From Sinotaia quadrata (Eukaryota > Mollusca > Gastropoda > Architaenioglossa > Viviparidae), in assembly GCA_028829895.1 (NCBI GenBank), contig CM054184.1, positions 51,047,201-51,111,200 on the forward strand: 64,000 nt of DNA, written 5' to 3'. The first letter of the stretch is position 1; each line of letters begins with the position of its first letter. Below the pieces are notes generated by a model, which was not told the origin of the DNA, searched no databases, and worked only from the letters and a program-made list of their open reading frames with translations. Below are positions 1 to 14,500 of this stretch, in pieces. Both the position numbers and the translations under genes were made by a program.

Positions 1-840
1 TGAGGCCTTTTAGGATTATAAAGAAATAAGAACAGCTTCAAAAAAAAAAACTGAAGAGAGAGGAAAAAGGACAGTATGGAATCCCATTGAATTATTTATT
101 TTTTATAATTTATGTCACAGTTAAAGGGGAAGTAATCAGAATTTTTTTTATCCTTGATTATCTCCACTTGCCCATCATGTGATGAAACAGACGTTCACAA
201 GCGTCATCTGCGAGCAAAATGACGTGTTAATTACATGCTCTGTAAGCAAGTTTGTTTCTATATGCTGTCACCACGTCTGCTTATTTTGTTTACCTACACT
301 GTCAGCAACTTTGCTAATTTTGGTTTTCAACATTTTACATTTGATTAATTATTTAAATTAGTTGTTCGATAATTATGTTTACAATATGTAGAAAACATGT
401 TTAGTTTTTCTAACAATTCTTGTTGCAAATTTAATTAGGAATTATATTTTAGGAGTATTGCACCTCAGAGTAAAACACCTTCATAGCATCAGTAAAGTAG
501 GAATATATGCGCAAATTTTTTTTCTGAAAGAGTGAGAATTTGATTGTGCATAAAAAGACTAACGGGAGCTATTTTACTTCAGTGTGCATCATTTGGACTA
601 CAGAGAGGTGTGAGGCCTAGTATTGTTTGCCTACACCGAGTTTAGACAACCTTTCTGTCTTCGTCATGACCGGAGAAGAAAGACTTGAATATTCTTCATG
701 TATATATAGGGTTGGACGTGTGTTTTGTCGCACCCAATTCTTCTACTTTGGATCCGAAGCCTGGGCAGTGGTTGGTCATCAGGGATGACAAGTACTGATG
801 GATCAAGACTGGGTCCGGAAAAGAGTATTCTACACCACTC
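1..840. other. upstream sequence, no gene recognised
   Basis: AT-rich sequence, becoming less AT-rich after about 600. No reading frame with family similarity and no clear element ends were seen. It may be an intron or the 5' region of the DUF4211 gene. Confidence 0.4.
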
Positions 841-967
841 ACATTTCGGAACTGTCGCCATAGACAGATGTCCCTGATCTACATTTTTGGAACCTTCGCC
901 TTAGACAGGTTTCCGTGATCTTCATTTTGGTACTGTCGTCATAGACAGCCGTCCGTGTTCTTCAGCA
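841..967. repeat. 40-bp tandem repeat, 3 copies
   Basis: Three diverged copies share the core CTGTCGCCATAGACAG, beginning near 841, 881 and 921. They sit in a less AT-rich block (about 600-2060) of unknown origin. Confidence 0.6.
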
Positions 968-1324
968 TAGAACAGGGAGGTCCAGCGTTATTCAAGGTGG
1001 GACAAGAATTGCGAGTGTGTATGCGCTTCACTGTCAAGAGCCGTGTTTCGTCATCGAGTGTGTTATTGCCAGATGTCACTAACTGTGGCTTTTTGTGTTC
1101 ACCAGTGTGTTGGCAAATGTGACCACTTCCTTTTAGCGCAAATGTGTGTCCCTGCATCAACATTTTCAGCATTTTATTCTACCACTTGTAAGTAGGAAAA
1201 CTTTTTAGAGGTGCATTACTTAGGTAGGGTAGTTATAATATAAATATTATCATCAACATTTTGAGTTTTTCATCATGAACCATTTTGCATAAACATTGAC
1301 TTTAACAAATAATTATTTAGTGGA

Positions 1325-1580
1325 TAACTTTTGCGGCTATCACCGCTGCTCTAAATCATTGATTTTTCTTCAGGTTGGATATTTTTGCACCGTTAGTACC
1401 GCTTATTACAAGTAATTGATCATTTATCAACTGTGTTGATTTTGTAACACTAGTCACCATTAATATAGATTAAATTTTTGCGGTCATCACCGCTGTTGTG
1501 CTTATAATTGTACTGGGTCTACATCCAGAGTATTGTGCTACTCAATTTTTGGCAGTTATGGAAACGGTCATCCCCATTTC
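1325..1580. repeat. degenerate ~70-bp repeat, ~4 units
   Basis: A motif like TTTTGCGGTCATCACCGCTG recurs near 1329, 1384, 1474 and 1547 with heavy divergence. No coding meaning is visible. The stretch to 2060 holds only weak unassigned frames and may be an old transposon. Confidence 0.35.
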
Positions 1581-2353
1581 TCCAGTCATTGATTTTGCTA
1601 ATGTTTTTATTTTTGTTAATTCATAATTTTTTATCTTCATCGCTCTTGTTCCCCTGCGCCATGAATGTCGTGTGTGGATGCCTCAAAATGAACGACTAAC
1701 ACTGTATGAAAGTTAGCCCCATTTTTCTTTCTCTTAAAATAAATTCTTTGTTAACTCTTTTCAAGAGTTGGGCTTCCTTTCTCTGTTGCAAAAGTGTGCG
1801 TTGGTGCGGTTGTTTGTTTGTTCGACCCATATGTCCCTCACACGACATTCACACGCCTGCTCTCACACATACTCGCTGGCTTTCACATTTTACCCCGCAT
1901 CTCAGAATAAAGTTACCCCATCCCCCACAAGAAGATTTGTCGTGTCTGAGTGCGAGAATTGGTTATCGTCATCTTGCCACTCGATGTGATCCTGGCAAAT
2001 CGCGGGCAGCTGATCTGACAATCTGTCTGCCACAATTTCTTTCAACATTTTGAGATTTATTTTTTTTTAATTTCAGAGAAAAAGGACATTTAAAATAGTT
2101 AATCAAAGTTTCTCCTTTGTAATAGTATTAATTTTTATAATATGTTATATTAGCAAATCATATGATATTCATGTGTTTAGTTATTTTGTATATTTAGTCA
2201 TTTTAGCATGTCTAGTACAGAATTTGAATGAATGTATTCTACATTTAATTGGACATAGTTTATAAATGAATTACTTCATTTATTTTGCATCTGCACCATT
2301 TTATCATGTAATTACTCTCTTTTGCTTTTTATTTTAACTGTATAACTTTTAAG

Positions 2354-2574
2354 TGATACATGACATTGTAATTAGGCGCTCAAGCCAGAAGACTCCTAAA
2401 GGACATAGGGGAAATGATGTTTCCATCCATCAGGGTGAAGCACCACCAGCTAAATTGGCACGAACATCAGAATCAATGGTCCATGGTTCTCCTGCTAATG
2501 GAACCAATACAGTTATAGAAAGTATTGTCATTCCAGAAGAGACTCCTGACACAGATGATGATGAAAACTTTCAG
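2354..2574 (+). CDS. DUF4211 gene, first recognised exon
   Basis: A pyrimidine-rich tract precedes the acceptor TTTTAAG ending at 2353; a second possible acceptor, AATTAG, ends at 2375, so the left edge may be 2376. The donor is CAG/GTATGT at 2574/2575 and the exon ends in phase 0. The coded peptide is polar and disordered-looking, with a basic stretch (KTPKGHRG) and an acidic end (EETPDTDDDENFQ). The stop just upstream of 2353 in this frame shows that translation enters by splicing and does not start here. Confidence 0.65.
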
Positions 2575-5500
2575 GTATGTTACTCCTTCAGACCTGTATT
2601 ATCTTAACCCCTTGAAAAATCGGTGGTACAACACTGATAGCATTTTCCATTCATAAAAACACAAAACTTCAAATAAATTTTGTCTATTTATATTATTTTT
2701 AATTACTTGAGTAAACATAAATTAAAATATAATAAAACTAGTGTTATTAATAAATGTTAATTTTGAAAATTCCATTGCCTTCACTTGTGAATGACATGCT
2801 TTCCGCCATTTTGCTCCTTACAAAGCCATGTATTTGCAGTTTTCTTACACTTACACACATAGGAAAAAAAGTACTCTTCTGATTTGAATAAACTTTTTTG
2901 AAAGTTAGTAAAATTTCTGATGATTGGAATACAACTGATGGCTATTTGACAAAAAATTACAGCTCACAACAGTGAACTCAGTATTATCATGTCTCTCTTT
3001 TGTCAGCCTCTGTCTTTCTTGTCTAGATATAATACTTGACCAAAATTGTTTAGATTACATGCTTAAAGTAAATATAATGACGTAAATATGTTGCTTTTGT
3101 TTAGTGCAGTTAGATTTTGTATATATTTAATATTTATCCACTTTATTTACTTGATATTTTATGCTGAGCGTGCACATCAGTGTCAAATGTTTATTTACAT
3201 TATATGCAGTTCATTATTTGCATTTTCTATCTGTATATATGCATTGTAGCTCATTACAGTTTTAATTTGATCAAGTTTTTGTAGTTTAAGATGCTCAAAC
3301 TTATGTTAGCATATTACTAAAGCTGACCACTCAGTGATACCATTCATGAACAGTTTGGCAAGAAATTATGTCGTTAATGCAATAGAAAACGTTGAGAGAA
3401 AAAATTGTTAAATGTAAAATATGATAAAGAGGGTTTTTTTTCCACATTGGCTAAAACCTACTTTCTAGATTCATATTAAATATAATATTCTTTATTATTA
3501 TATTGGTTTGAAATAGTATATGATAGAATTTAGTGCTATTTATTGTTTTCATCATCTGACTTTTTGTCCTGGACATTTTTAGCGATATTTCTTTTGCAAA
3601 ATTATTCTTAATTATCATTGTTTGATTTGGGGTTCTGTTTGAGTGTAGGAAAAGTTATATTTAAAAAATTTAATTAATATAAAGGTAATTGCAGTTAGAT
3701 TTTCCACCATATATTTCGAATAACAACCAAAACACTGTATTTGTTTAGATTTGTTGTACTGCAGGAAGTCCACAGATTTATGGACTTATTTTTTAAAAGT
3801 ATATTTTAAAAAATATACATTTACTGGTTGGATGGCTTGTGGCATTATTCTTCTCTCTGTCTTCAACAGGTGGGGCGATTCTTGTTGGAAAAAAAGGACC
3901 TTCACAACTATGAAAGTTATCCTGTATGGAGATTAGAACAGGGAAGGATGCTACGAAAGTTTGAAATTTTCATTGATAATGGTCGAGTTCTGCATAAAGC
4001 TGTTTCAACAGTGAGTTAAAGCTATTGATCATAGATTTAACATAAAATTGATGTCATTTTTATACTTGTTTCCGTTTTGGGCCTGTTTTTAACCTTCATT
4101 ATTTTTATTTTTTTAAAAGTCCTCTTAACACACTTTTGATGTCTTTTTGCCTCACTTCTTGCTGATTATATTGTATTGTACAATTTTAACTTATAACTAA
4201 TCAATTTTCTTTTTATTTGCAGGGTAAGTATTGCTGTAAATAAATATTATAGTTAATGATTTTCTGTTGGATGTTTTGCTTGTGTTTATTGTTCATCATT
4301 TTTTTTTACATTTTGTTTTCTTTATGAACAGTAATCACCATTCTTTGATAATCAGTATAATTTATATTTGTGTTCAGTAAACATTATTCTTTGATACTCA
4401 ATGTATTATTTTTTTAAATTACTATATAGCAGTTCAGTTTAGGGTACATATATTTATTATTGTTTCTATATTATTTCAGTGTCAGTGGTCATTTCTAAAA
4501 TAATGGCAAACAATAACATACTAATGATTTACAAAAAGTCAAGAGTGTCAATAGTCATTTCCACTATATTGGGAAATAATGACATACTAATGATTGCAAA
4601 AAATCAGAATCTTCTGTCCCTTCTTTAAAATTAAGATAATTTTTTTTTTAAATGCACTTCATTGATGATCATAAGAATTTAGGGTGGTTACATAAAAGAT
4701 TACAGTTTGAAATAAACATATAAGTCTGTTTCTAAGAGTATCTTACTGTTCTTTGAAACTGAATGTAGTGGGATTCCTGCCTAGCAAATAATATATTATG
4801 AGACTAACATTATCAGATAACAGAATCTTTTTAAGTGTTGCTGATAACTAGCCTAATTGTGGATTATTTTTCACATTTGTTTTTTGTTGTTATTGTTGTA
4901 TGCTCTTCTAGAGAAAGTTTGATCCATTTGTTTTCTTTGAAATATATAATTAATTTATCTTCATAATTAATTAAACACCTGTTAATTAGATGCCATTAGG
5001 TGAAATATTCATTTAGAACAGTCCAACCACAGTGGGTCATTTGACCAGCTTACTAATGCTGTCTATAATACACTAATTTAGAACAATCACATTACAGTGA
5101 GTCATTTGATCAGCTTACTAATGATGTCTATAATACACTAATTTAGAACAATCACATCACAGTGAGTCATTTGATCAGCTTACTAATGCTGTCTATAATA
5201 GACTAATTTAGAACAATCGCATTACAGTGAGTCATTTGATCAGCTTACTAATGCTGTCTATAATACACTAATTTAGAACAATCACATTACAATGAGTCAT
5301 TTGATCAGCTTACTAATGCTGTCTATAATACACTAATTTAGAACAATCGCATTACAGTGAGTCATTTGATCAGCTTACTATTGCTGTCTATAATACACTA
5401 ATTTAGAACAATCACATTACAGTGGGTCATTTGATCAGCTTACTAGTGCTGTGTGTGATATACAAATGAAAATATTTTGGTTGCTTGAGCAGTAAGTCTA

Positions 5501-8500
5501 TAATAATTTAGTGACATGCATATTTATCCTTTTTCGTGTGTTTAGTATTCATCTTGGGTAACGACTATGCGCTCCCAGTTCATTCCTATCCGTGTATTGG
5601 TCATGTCGACCAAACCGCATGCAGAAGTGGTGGAGGTTTTGGAAGAATTCCGACCCAAACCACCAGCAGATGGCAGGTAAGGGGTTTTAGAAAACAATAA
5701 AGGTGTTGAAACAGCGGAAATGCTATTAAACAGACTTATCATTACATGTTTTCAAACAGATTCTGCTACTGTAGCAACAATGCAAGATGAACTGTAAATC
5801 TGTCTGTCTATCTAATTATCTATCTGTCTAATACCAGTCCTAGATTTTTTAGTTTCCATTCAGAAATAAAAGAATCCATTATGATTTGAGCATTCATCTA
5901 TAAAGAAAGAAAACTACTCCGAAGCAGACCAGTTTTAATGTAAAAAATATGAAGTTCTTTACAGTGGTTTTGGACTGAAAGAAATTTTGTCACCTTTGAG
6001 ATGAGGAAAATTCACCTAAAGATGCTAAAATATATTGAACATGATTCTCCTCTTTGCATGCAGTGTATCTTCAGTTTGGGTTCACAAAGTACTACAACAA
6101 ATGTATATTTTATGATCTGAATTTTTTAAATAATACAGTGCAATGTTATCCTACATTTTTTTTTAAATACATCAGTTTGGGTTCATGAAGTACAACAATA
6201 AATATATATTTTATGATCAAAATTTTTTTAATAATGCAATGCAATATTATCCTACATTTTTAAAGTACCTCATAAATACAAGAAATTCATTAATTATCTT
6301 CCCTTGTCACTAGCATGTAGCAGATTCCTCACATTTGGTTTATCTCTCTAATAATTTCTTTTCATAAATTCTCCTAAATCATATTTTGAAAGGAGTATTC
6401 TAAATCAGAGGAGATGGATGGATGTGTTATTTATTGGGATTATTCTTTGATCAACCTTCACCCATTCCCCGTGTCATGAATGATCATAAGTGTTTTGAGT
6501 TAAGGAATGAGCACTAATAGAATATTATATTAATTATCATCATCTTCATCATTATTCAATTTATTGGCATCCATGGGTTGGTTTGGCTTTTATGGGGTGG
6601 GTGGGGGCTTAGGTGGTGATATTTCGGTTGGGGTGGTTTGCATATACAACTATACAGAAATATTTATCTGCCCCCACAATTTAAAAAAAAAAAATTCTTT
6701 TTGTCACCCTCAATCCCTGAGAGTTAAAATACACATAGATTACAGTGCCTGAGTAAGTGAATTCAAAAATTAAGATCAAGAGCTGAGGGAGGACGCTATT
6801 AAAAGAAGATGATGAGTTAGGCATAGAATTTGAAGTGACCTGTTTTGTTTTGTTTTAAAAACTGAGCACTTGATGCAGACAGATTGGCTGACTGGGCAAC
6901 AGTGAGTCAGCAATGTAGCTAAGGTCACAAATGTTGGGAATTTTTATATCTTTTTCCTCAGAACGCTAAAAGTACTGATAACATTGACATAAATGATAAT
7001 TACTTTCTGTATGTAGTAGACTGTCTGCTTAAGTATGTAAATGAGCCCATAGGTCAGTATATTTGAGCTCATCAAGATGGAAATATATATTCAGTAGCTT
7101 TAGGGTTTCTTATGTCATCTTACCTTTCATCATGTAGATGGTTTAAATATATTCTTCTTTATGTCTCTTTTTTTCCCTCAGCTTGGAGGTTCAATATGAA
7201 GATGATCCACTTGTGGACCATTTCAATGTTTATCTTCAGATCTTTCTTAGCCAGTCATTGGAGCCCAGTTTCCTCTCAGCTATTAGAAAATCAAAAGGTA
7301 TTATAACTTTGGTATCATATTTTATGTTAGAATTAATTTTTTTGGGGGGAGGAATAGTCAGTATTCATAATCATTTACATGTATGTCATAAATACTTAAA
7401 TAAAATATCTGCTGTATTATTGTCTGATATTTTTTTTAATTCCTCTTGCATTGTCTTAAATAGAATTATGCCTTTTTAAAAAAAAAACCAACATGCAAAT
7501 AGATAGCAGTATAAAGAGGTGTCTTGGCCAACTAATTTGTATTTCAGCTATAAATATTTTTAGCCCTCATGGAATTGTGCATGTACGCAGCTTACCTTTT
7601 GCATTGATTCTCAATTTTTGTAGTACTTGATATACTTGATATAAATTGTATGTGGAAGATATTGATTGGGGCAGTGGGGAATATGCACACATGAAAAGAG
7701 CATCTAAACTTACACAGTGAATTATGCATAGCATATGAAAGTTTAAATGCAGCTTGGTTATAATACTGTATATTATATACATATCTTAAAAGTGACTGTC
7801 GTGAGCAGCCAGTTTTCATATCTCACTTACACATGTACCAGTCCTTGACATATTAACATATAAAATGCTTTCATTGTTTCAGAGTACTTTTATTTAGTGC
7901 CCCTGGAGAAAATCGACAGAATGATTGAGCAGAAGTTAGAGCAAATTGATCGCAAGGTTCAGTGGAAATCAAAATTTAGGGTATGTTGTTTTTTTTCAAG
8001 CAAAAATGAACAAATATTTGGATCTTTGTTTTTCCCATTTATTTTAATCACCTCTTTAGCAGAAATCATGCACAAGCTTGTATATTTTCACTGAGTTATT
8101 TGTTGTTATTTGTTGAGTTATTTATTGCTAGTTTTACTTTTATACAATCACTATTGATAGATTAGTCCAGGCATGTCCAAAGTCCGGCCCGTGTTCAAAT
8201 TTCCACCGGCTTTCAGCCTCTGTCATAAAATCAATTCAAATATGGGATTTTCCGTAAATTTACATTTTCCCATAAATTTTATTGAATGTTTGGCCCCAAC
8301 ACATTTTCACCTCACCAAATCTGGCCCTGTTTGCAAAAAGTTTGGACACCCCCGGATTAGTCTGTTTAGCTACATAAAATGCTGATAGAATTATCTACAC
8401 AAGTTCCAAGTGCTGATAATGATAGGGTTAATCTGCTAGGCATACAAGTTCTGCTTATACTGATAAATTAGTCTTTAGGATTAATCTACCTAACTACACC

Positions 8501-11500
8501 ATATAAGCCATAACTTCAGATGATATGTGCACCAGCAAGTGCTCATACTAATCGAATTGATCTATCACACCAAAATTAATATGTCACCCCAGTAAAAGGA
8601 AATAAAATTCTTGTTAAAGCTGGATGGTACTATTAGAGAGGAATCACATGTTTATTATACTTGCACAGACTCAGATCGCATGATATTAGGACCAGCTTGG
8701 TTTCTAAAGGAATTTAGTCCTAAAAGAGATAATAGTAACTGTAAGTTTGGAGATGTCTACTTTTTCTCGATTCTGTTTGCAAGATATGTCTGCTCTGATC
8801 TCTCTGTTGGTCTGATAGCCATATCTACCTTGTATTCTCTGGTGATTAGATGCTTTTCCATAGCTTTTTATGTTTTCTTGGAGGTGCATGTGCATTTAAT
8901 GAGAGAAATTTACACCTCATATTAGTTAATCTTCGAATGTTTTCTGGTTTTAGGCTGTAAAACAGAATTTTCTAAAATAAGTTTCTCTTGAATATTTAGC
9001 AGATGAGTGTAAATACATTGTCCCTCCTACCTGCCTCCTTTTTCCTATTCATATTGTGCTTTTGGGGGTACTAAGGGAAACTCTCTGACTGACAGCTCTT
9101 ACTGAATTCTTTTAGCACTTATCTTGCCCTGAGAGAACATATATGGGCCCGTTTATGCTCTGAACTGTATGTCATAAAAATCAAATAATACTCTTCTCAA
9201 ACATCCATCTGGTAATTGGTCGTGGAGAAAGATATTGCAGTTAGAAATATTCCTGTTAATGAAAACAATTGTTCAGCTTCCAAAACACACATATTACAAT
9301 AATTTTTCTTTGGCTTTTAAATTTACAAGTATAGTGTAATGAAATTGAAAGCAAATTAGTCTTTAAATTATCACATATATGCACATTAAGAAGACATAAT
9401 TCAGTAGCCATTGTATAATTTTTGCATACCTCGTGTATACAATGCTGACATGAAGCCTGATTTTTTTCTGAAGCAATAGCTTTCTTAATTTTAGAGTTAT
9501 TGATTCTCAAAAATGAGAAAAAACACAAATTGAGCAATGGCACTTTGAGCCAACACTGAAAATGAACCATATTAATGCTTTTTGGCTTAATTTGAGTTCC
9601 ATTTGACTTGTTTAACAAACTTTAAGTAATTATAATGAAATAACAACTGAAATTTAGCCGACATTTGTAGTTAAAATGCACTTATTGATGTCTTATGTTT
9701 TAAAATTTATGTTTTTAAAAATAAGGGTAGAGGACTGATTGAAACCTAGTGGCAGGTTGAAATAAAAACAGTAGTATTATGTATTCTGAAACCGGGTCCC
9801 TCAGAGTCTTGGCCAATTTTTACAAGTGAAATGAACCCTAACACTAATTTAACCTGTTACCAACTCTTAAAGATACAATGATGGGGTATAGCCTCACAAA
9901 AACTAAATAATTAATGCATATTTGAGGCTGTTTGCTATTGGTGCTACACGTTATGCTTAATTAAATGGCTGTCATTCGTGATCCATCATAACTTAGTTAA
10001 TAAACTAGTTTTTTTGTGGGGAAAAACGATCTAGGATCAATGTGTGATCATTGTCTGACAGATATTATCAAACATTGTTAATAAAATTTACAGCAGAAAT
10101 TATAAATAACGACTGTTTAAAGGCCTTTACTTGTCAACTCTCGCTCATGTCCATGACGATCTCTAACGTTTATTCTATTTTATAGATGCCTTCTCCAAAT
10201 GGGGCACAAACATGAAAATAGAAAATCCAGAGTACACACTGTTTGCACAGTACACAATAAAAGTGCTCACATGTCCAAGTCCGTGGCACAACACAGTACA
10301 TAAAATTCATTCATTTTATAATGCACACAATTTGTCATTTAAAAGTCAGCACAATAATAATAATAATAATAATAATAATGTTTTCCTTTGCTGTTCCTGC
10401 TATGTTGTACATCTCTCTGTTTCTTTCTAACTTCTGCACTGTATACTTATTTTTCTACAATTTGTGCTTTAGGCTAAAGTCCATTCCAACCCTATAGCAT
10501 GTATGGCTATCATTGACTCATGTCCTGTCATGTGTCTGAATAATCAAATAATTAAAAATAAAATGAAAATTCTCATGAGAACCCTGGTCTTAAGAGGTAG
10601 TTGATCTTATCATCATACAGGTACATGGTAAGTAAGAAAAACAATGGAATTGACTATTTGAAAGATAACTGCCTTTTGAGAAATCTTGCTCAGTCATGGG
10701 GAATAACATAAATTAGTAGTGTTTGTTATCTTGATTAAAAGCAACAAAATTAATCACTGTGAATATTTTGAACTAAGCCATTGGGAAAATGCATTTATTT
10801 GAAATATTCAGTTACCAATAAACAGTTCCACAAGCTCTTGTGGGAAAGATAATGAATGCACCATTGGCACATCTTTCTGTGGAACATGTCAAACCTGGCA
10901 ACAGAAAACTCCATCTGTCCTACAGAGTTGATCCTGGGCTTGTAGTTATGTCACTTTCCTGATTTTCATGCTATTTCTGTAGTCAAGATTCGACCATATG
11001 CAGCAACCATAAATTTGTTTGGTTCCCCACCCCCCATCCCCCACCCAAAATTTCATCTACCAGTTGATTTAGATGAATTTAAATTTATTTGTGCTTGACT
11101 TTTGCTGCTTAAATTGTATCCATATCTCTATTACTATTTTCAGGAGTGCATGCGTACAAAGCCACAAATGAGAGAAATTAACAGACCAAATTTGAAGCAG
11201 TCATGTCAGGTGAATTTACTCTTATTATCAATTTGTTGAGAGGGGTGAGATTTATACTTTATTTATTTGTATTAACTCTTTACCTTTCGATTTTTTATTT
11301 GGGCTACAATGTGATAATCTGTTTGTATCCCTAGCTGTCCTTTAGCAATTCAGCCATTTTGTCCATCTCACCCTATGCAAGATTATAGAAGATCACATTA
11401 TATGCAGACAGAGAGAAAGACTCTGCATTGAGAAAGAAAGAATATGTATATATATCCATATCTAAGTAAGATTATGATCCCAAACATATTTTGCACCATG

Positions 11501-14500
11501 GGTAATGAGAAAAATTATTTGAAGAAATGGTCAGGAAAATCTTTGAAAAAGTTTCTGTTTTTATTCATATTAAATTGATCAAGAATGTATTCATAAAAAT
11601 GGCATGTGAGCCAATTTTGATTGATTTCTGCTTAACCTCCATTGTTCCTTGATTTTGTGGATGGTAATCAATTTTAATTCATTATGCAACAATGTTATAA
11701 TTTTTTAATATAATATATGAGTTGATAATATCTATATTTGACAGGCTTGTGAAAACTCATCACCCCCTACTATCAAGTCAGTGTTGTTTCATGGTGCTCC
11801 GTATGATCGCTTTCTCTTGACAGACCTTCCAGACGCAGATAACTCTGCTTCAATGGTAAATTACTTTCCTTTTATTTTGGTTTTTTTTTAATTTTTGAGG
11901 AGACAGTGAATTGGTCACCATTATAATTAGTAGTGAGTTTCACATTTGACTGTATTGTGAATAGGGCAAAATTTGCAAAGATCAGTATCATGGATTCTGC
12001 TTGAGCTAGTTATCTGTAAATCCTTGTACTAATGGTGATAAAGTTAATCTGTACAAAGCTGACCTTTATATAATTAAAGAATACTTTATTGGTAGATAAA
12101 TAAAACAAAGAATATATTTTATGAATGGTGTGTGCACTCATTAACAATTAGGCTACTTCACCTGTCAGTTTTTGAGTCGATATGCCCCCATTGGAATATT
12201 GTAAAACATATTTGCCACCAAGTAGGATGTGTGATTACTGATATTTGTGGTCCTCCTCCTCCTTGATCAGGCAGAATAAGTACTGTTTTATCCTAAAATT
12301 GAACGGCATGATTGCATATGCCTTCCCTTTGACCATTTTTGAAAATTCTGGAAAATCTCAACTTCACTCTGATTTTGATATCTCTTTTCTGAGAAAGGTA
12401 TGGGTAAGCATGCTTTTGGAATGAGTGAGAGAATTTTTTTAAGGACTTGCTCAGGCAACCCCCATCTCCAGAATTCAAGCTTGATGTGTGAACCAAATTC
12501 AAACTGTTGACCCTTCATATATAGATCAAATTCAAACTGTTGACCCTTCATATACAGATCAAATTCAAACTGCTGACCCTTGATGTGGACTGAATTCAAA
12601 CTGACGACTCTTCATATATGAACTGAATTTGAACTGCTGACCAAATTCAAACTGCTAACCCTTCATATATAGACCTTATTGAGTTGACACTGGCAAAGCA
12701 AAATGCCAGAGAACAGAAACCTACTACTGTTGGAGATTTTAGTGAACTGGATAACTGCCATTGTACCCCTAGTTTAGACAAAAAAAATTAACGCTAGAGG
12801 TCACGGATACTTCAGAGTTGTGTGCAAATCCAGTCTCCATAACACAGTTTCCATGTGTTATTTTGTTGTTCCAGTTTGTGGATAAACTGTCCACATTTAT
12901 ATATCCTGCAGTTTTCAAAACTTTAATATTTCCAAGTCATGCTTTTCAGTTAAAATGATAATTTTTACTCAATGTCCGCAATTTTTGTACATCCGAACAT
13001 GTCAAAAGTTTCAAAAGACATGTAATGTGCATGGAACTAGTTTTTGTTATGCAAGCAATCAAGTGAAGCCATTTTGACTGCTGATGTTAGGGTAGCCAAT
13101 CAAATCAAGTCTGAGGGATTTGTTGTCTATTGTGCAGGAAGTATTCATTTGAATCTGTAAACGTAAATGTCATGCTAGTGAAAAGCTTTTTGTTTTTAAA
13201 TACCTCCTGAGATATGAGTTTTTATATGATTAAACCATCAATTTGCAGCTGCTAGTACAAATTTGATTTTTTTTTCATCCCTTAAGCATGGTTTAATAAG
13301 TTTTGAAATTCACATTATACATTAACAATACATTTCTATCACTAAAATTTATCTGTGCTTAATGTTTTCTATGCAGGAATTTCTTGTAGGAAAAATTGCT
13401 GCTCCCTTTGTCACTCAGTACCATAATCTCCACCATTTCAAGTACCGTCTTTATCAGCGATGTCGAGCTAAGGTGGGTAAATCTGACTTCTGTGTTTATA
13501 TGTTACAGCGCAGTATAAGTGATGTATGTATTACATCTAAATGGAATTATCTTTTTGTATGGTTTTCTAAATGATGTATATGTTTGGGAGGATGCCATCT
13601 TTACATTATAGAATTGCAGACTTGTCTGCTTTGTAGGATTTTAAAAATAAACATGAGATTCTGAACTTTAATAAATTACAAAAAACCCACCACTTTTGAA
13701 TTGTTTCACTTTAGCCGGGTTTTGCCATGCAGCGTCACAAATATTTCCTCTATAAATCACTCTTTATCTGAATCATGTAGAATTTTTATTAGTTGGTCAT
13801 TCCATGACATATTGTACACATTAGCAATGATAATTTGTTAACAGTCATAATGGTGCTTGGTTGAATATTGTGTGTGTGTATAATATATATATATATATAT
13901 ATATGTGATGTGTATGTAAAGGGTGTTTGCGCATTATCATGGTAGATATTTTATTTATTTCCTCTCTATGTGAGTGGTGATTATGCATATCTTTGTAAAT
14001 TATTATATCATAAGGCTGTGAGTGGTGTTTGTGCGTATAGTTTTGATGTAAATTTGGTTATCAGCATATGATTGGGTTTTGTGTACATATTTTTAATGTA
14101 TAATGTAAATTTGTTGTCCTATATATGACTGGTGTTTATGCACATCTTTGTTAATGATATAAATATCTCATATGTGAATGGTGTTTATGCATATAGTAAT
14201 AATGCAAATGTACAAAGTAAAAAGAAATAGAAAAGGATAAAAAGGAGGAGAGATGACTAAAACTCTTTTTCTCTTTCTTCTCTTTTAGCCTACTTGTAAA
14301 TAAAGTAAAAAAAATAATACGATTTTAAACTTCTAGCACCATTTTATAGTAAAGAAGGACAAAGATACCAATTCCACTTCTTCTATTTATCTCCACTTAT
14401 TTAAAACTTGCTAGATCACATGCACACTCATACATGGCTTTTGCACAAGTTGTATTTGTCAGGATTTTAGTCAGGACTGGCTCCATGTATGTGTTGTGAC

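Noticed and set aside
1706..2053. 115-codon plus-strand frame upstream of the DUF4211 exons
   Set aside because: Composition looks non-coding, an overlapping frame is also open, and no domain or splice partner was recognised.
5542..5742. Minus-strand 66-codon frame
   Set aside because: It is the complement of a DUF4211 exon plus intron.
12288..12599. Minus-strand frame with a repeated GQQFEFDLYMK peptide
   Set aside because: The peptide repeat is just the 33-bp minisatellite read in frame; no start context, splice sites or family similarity.
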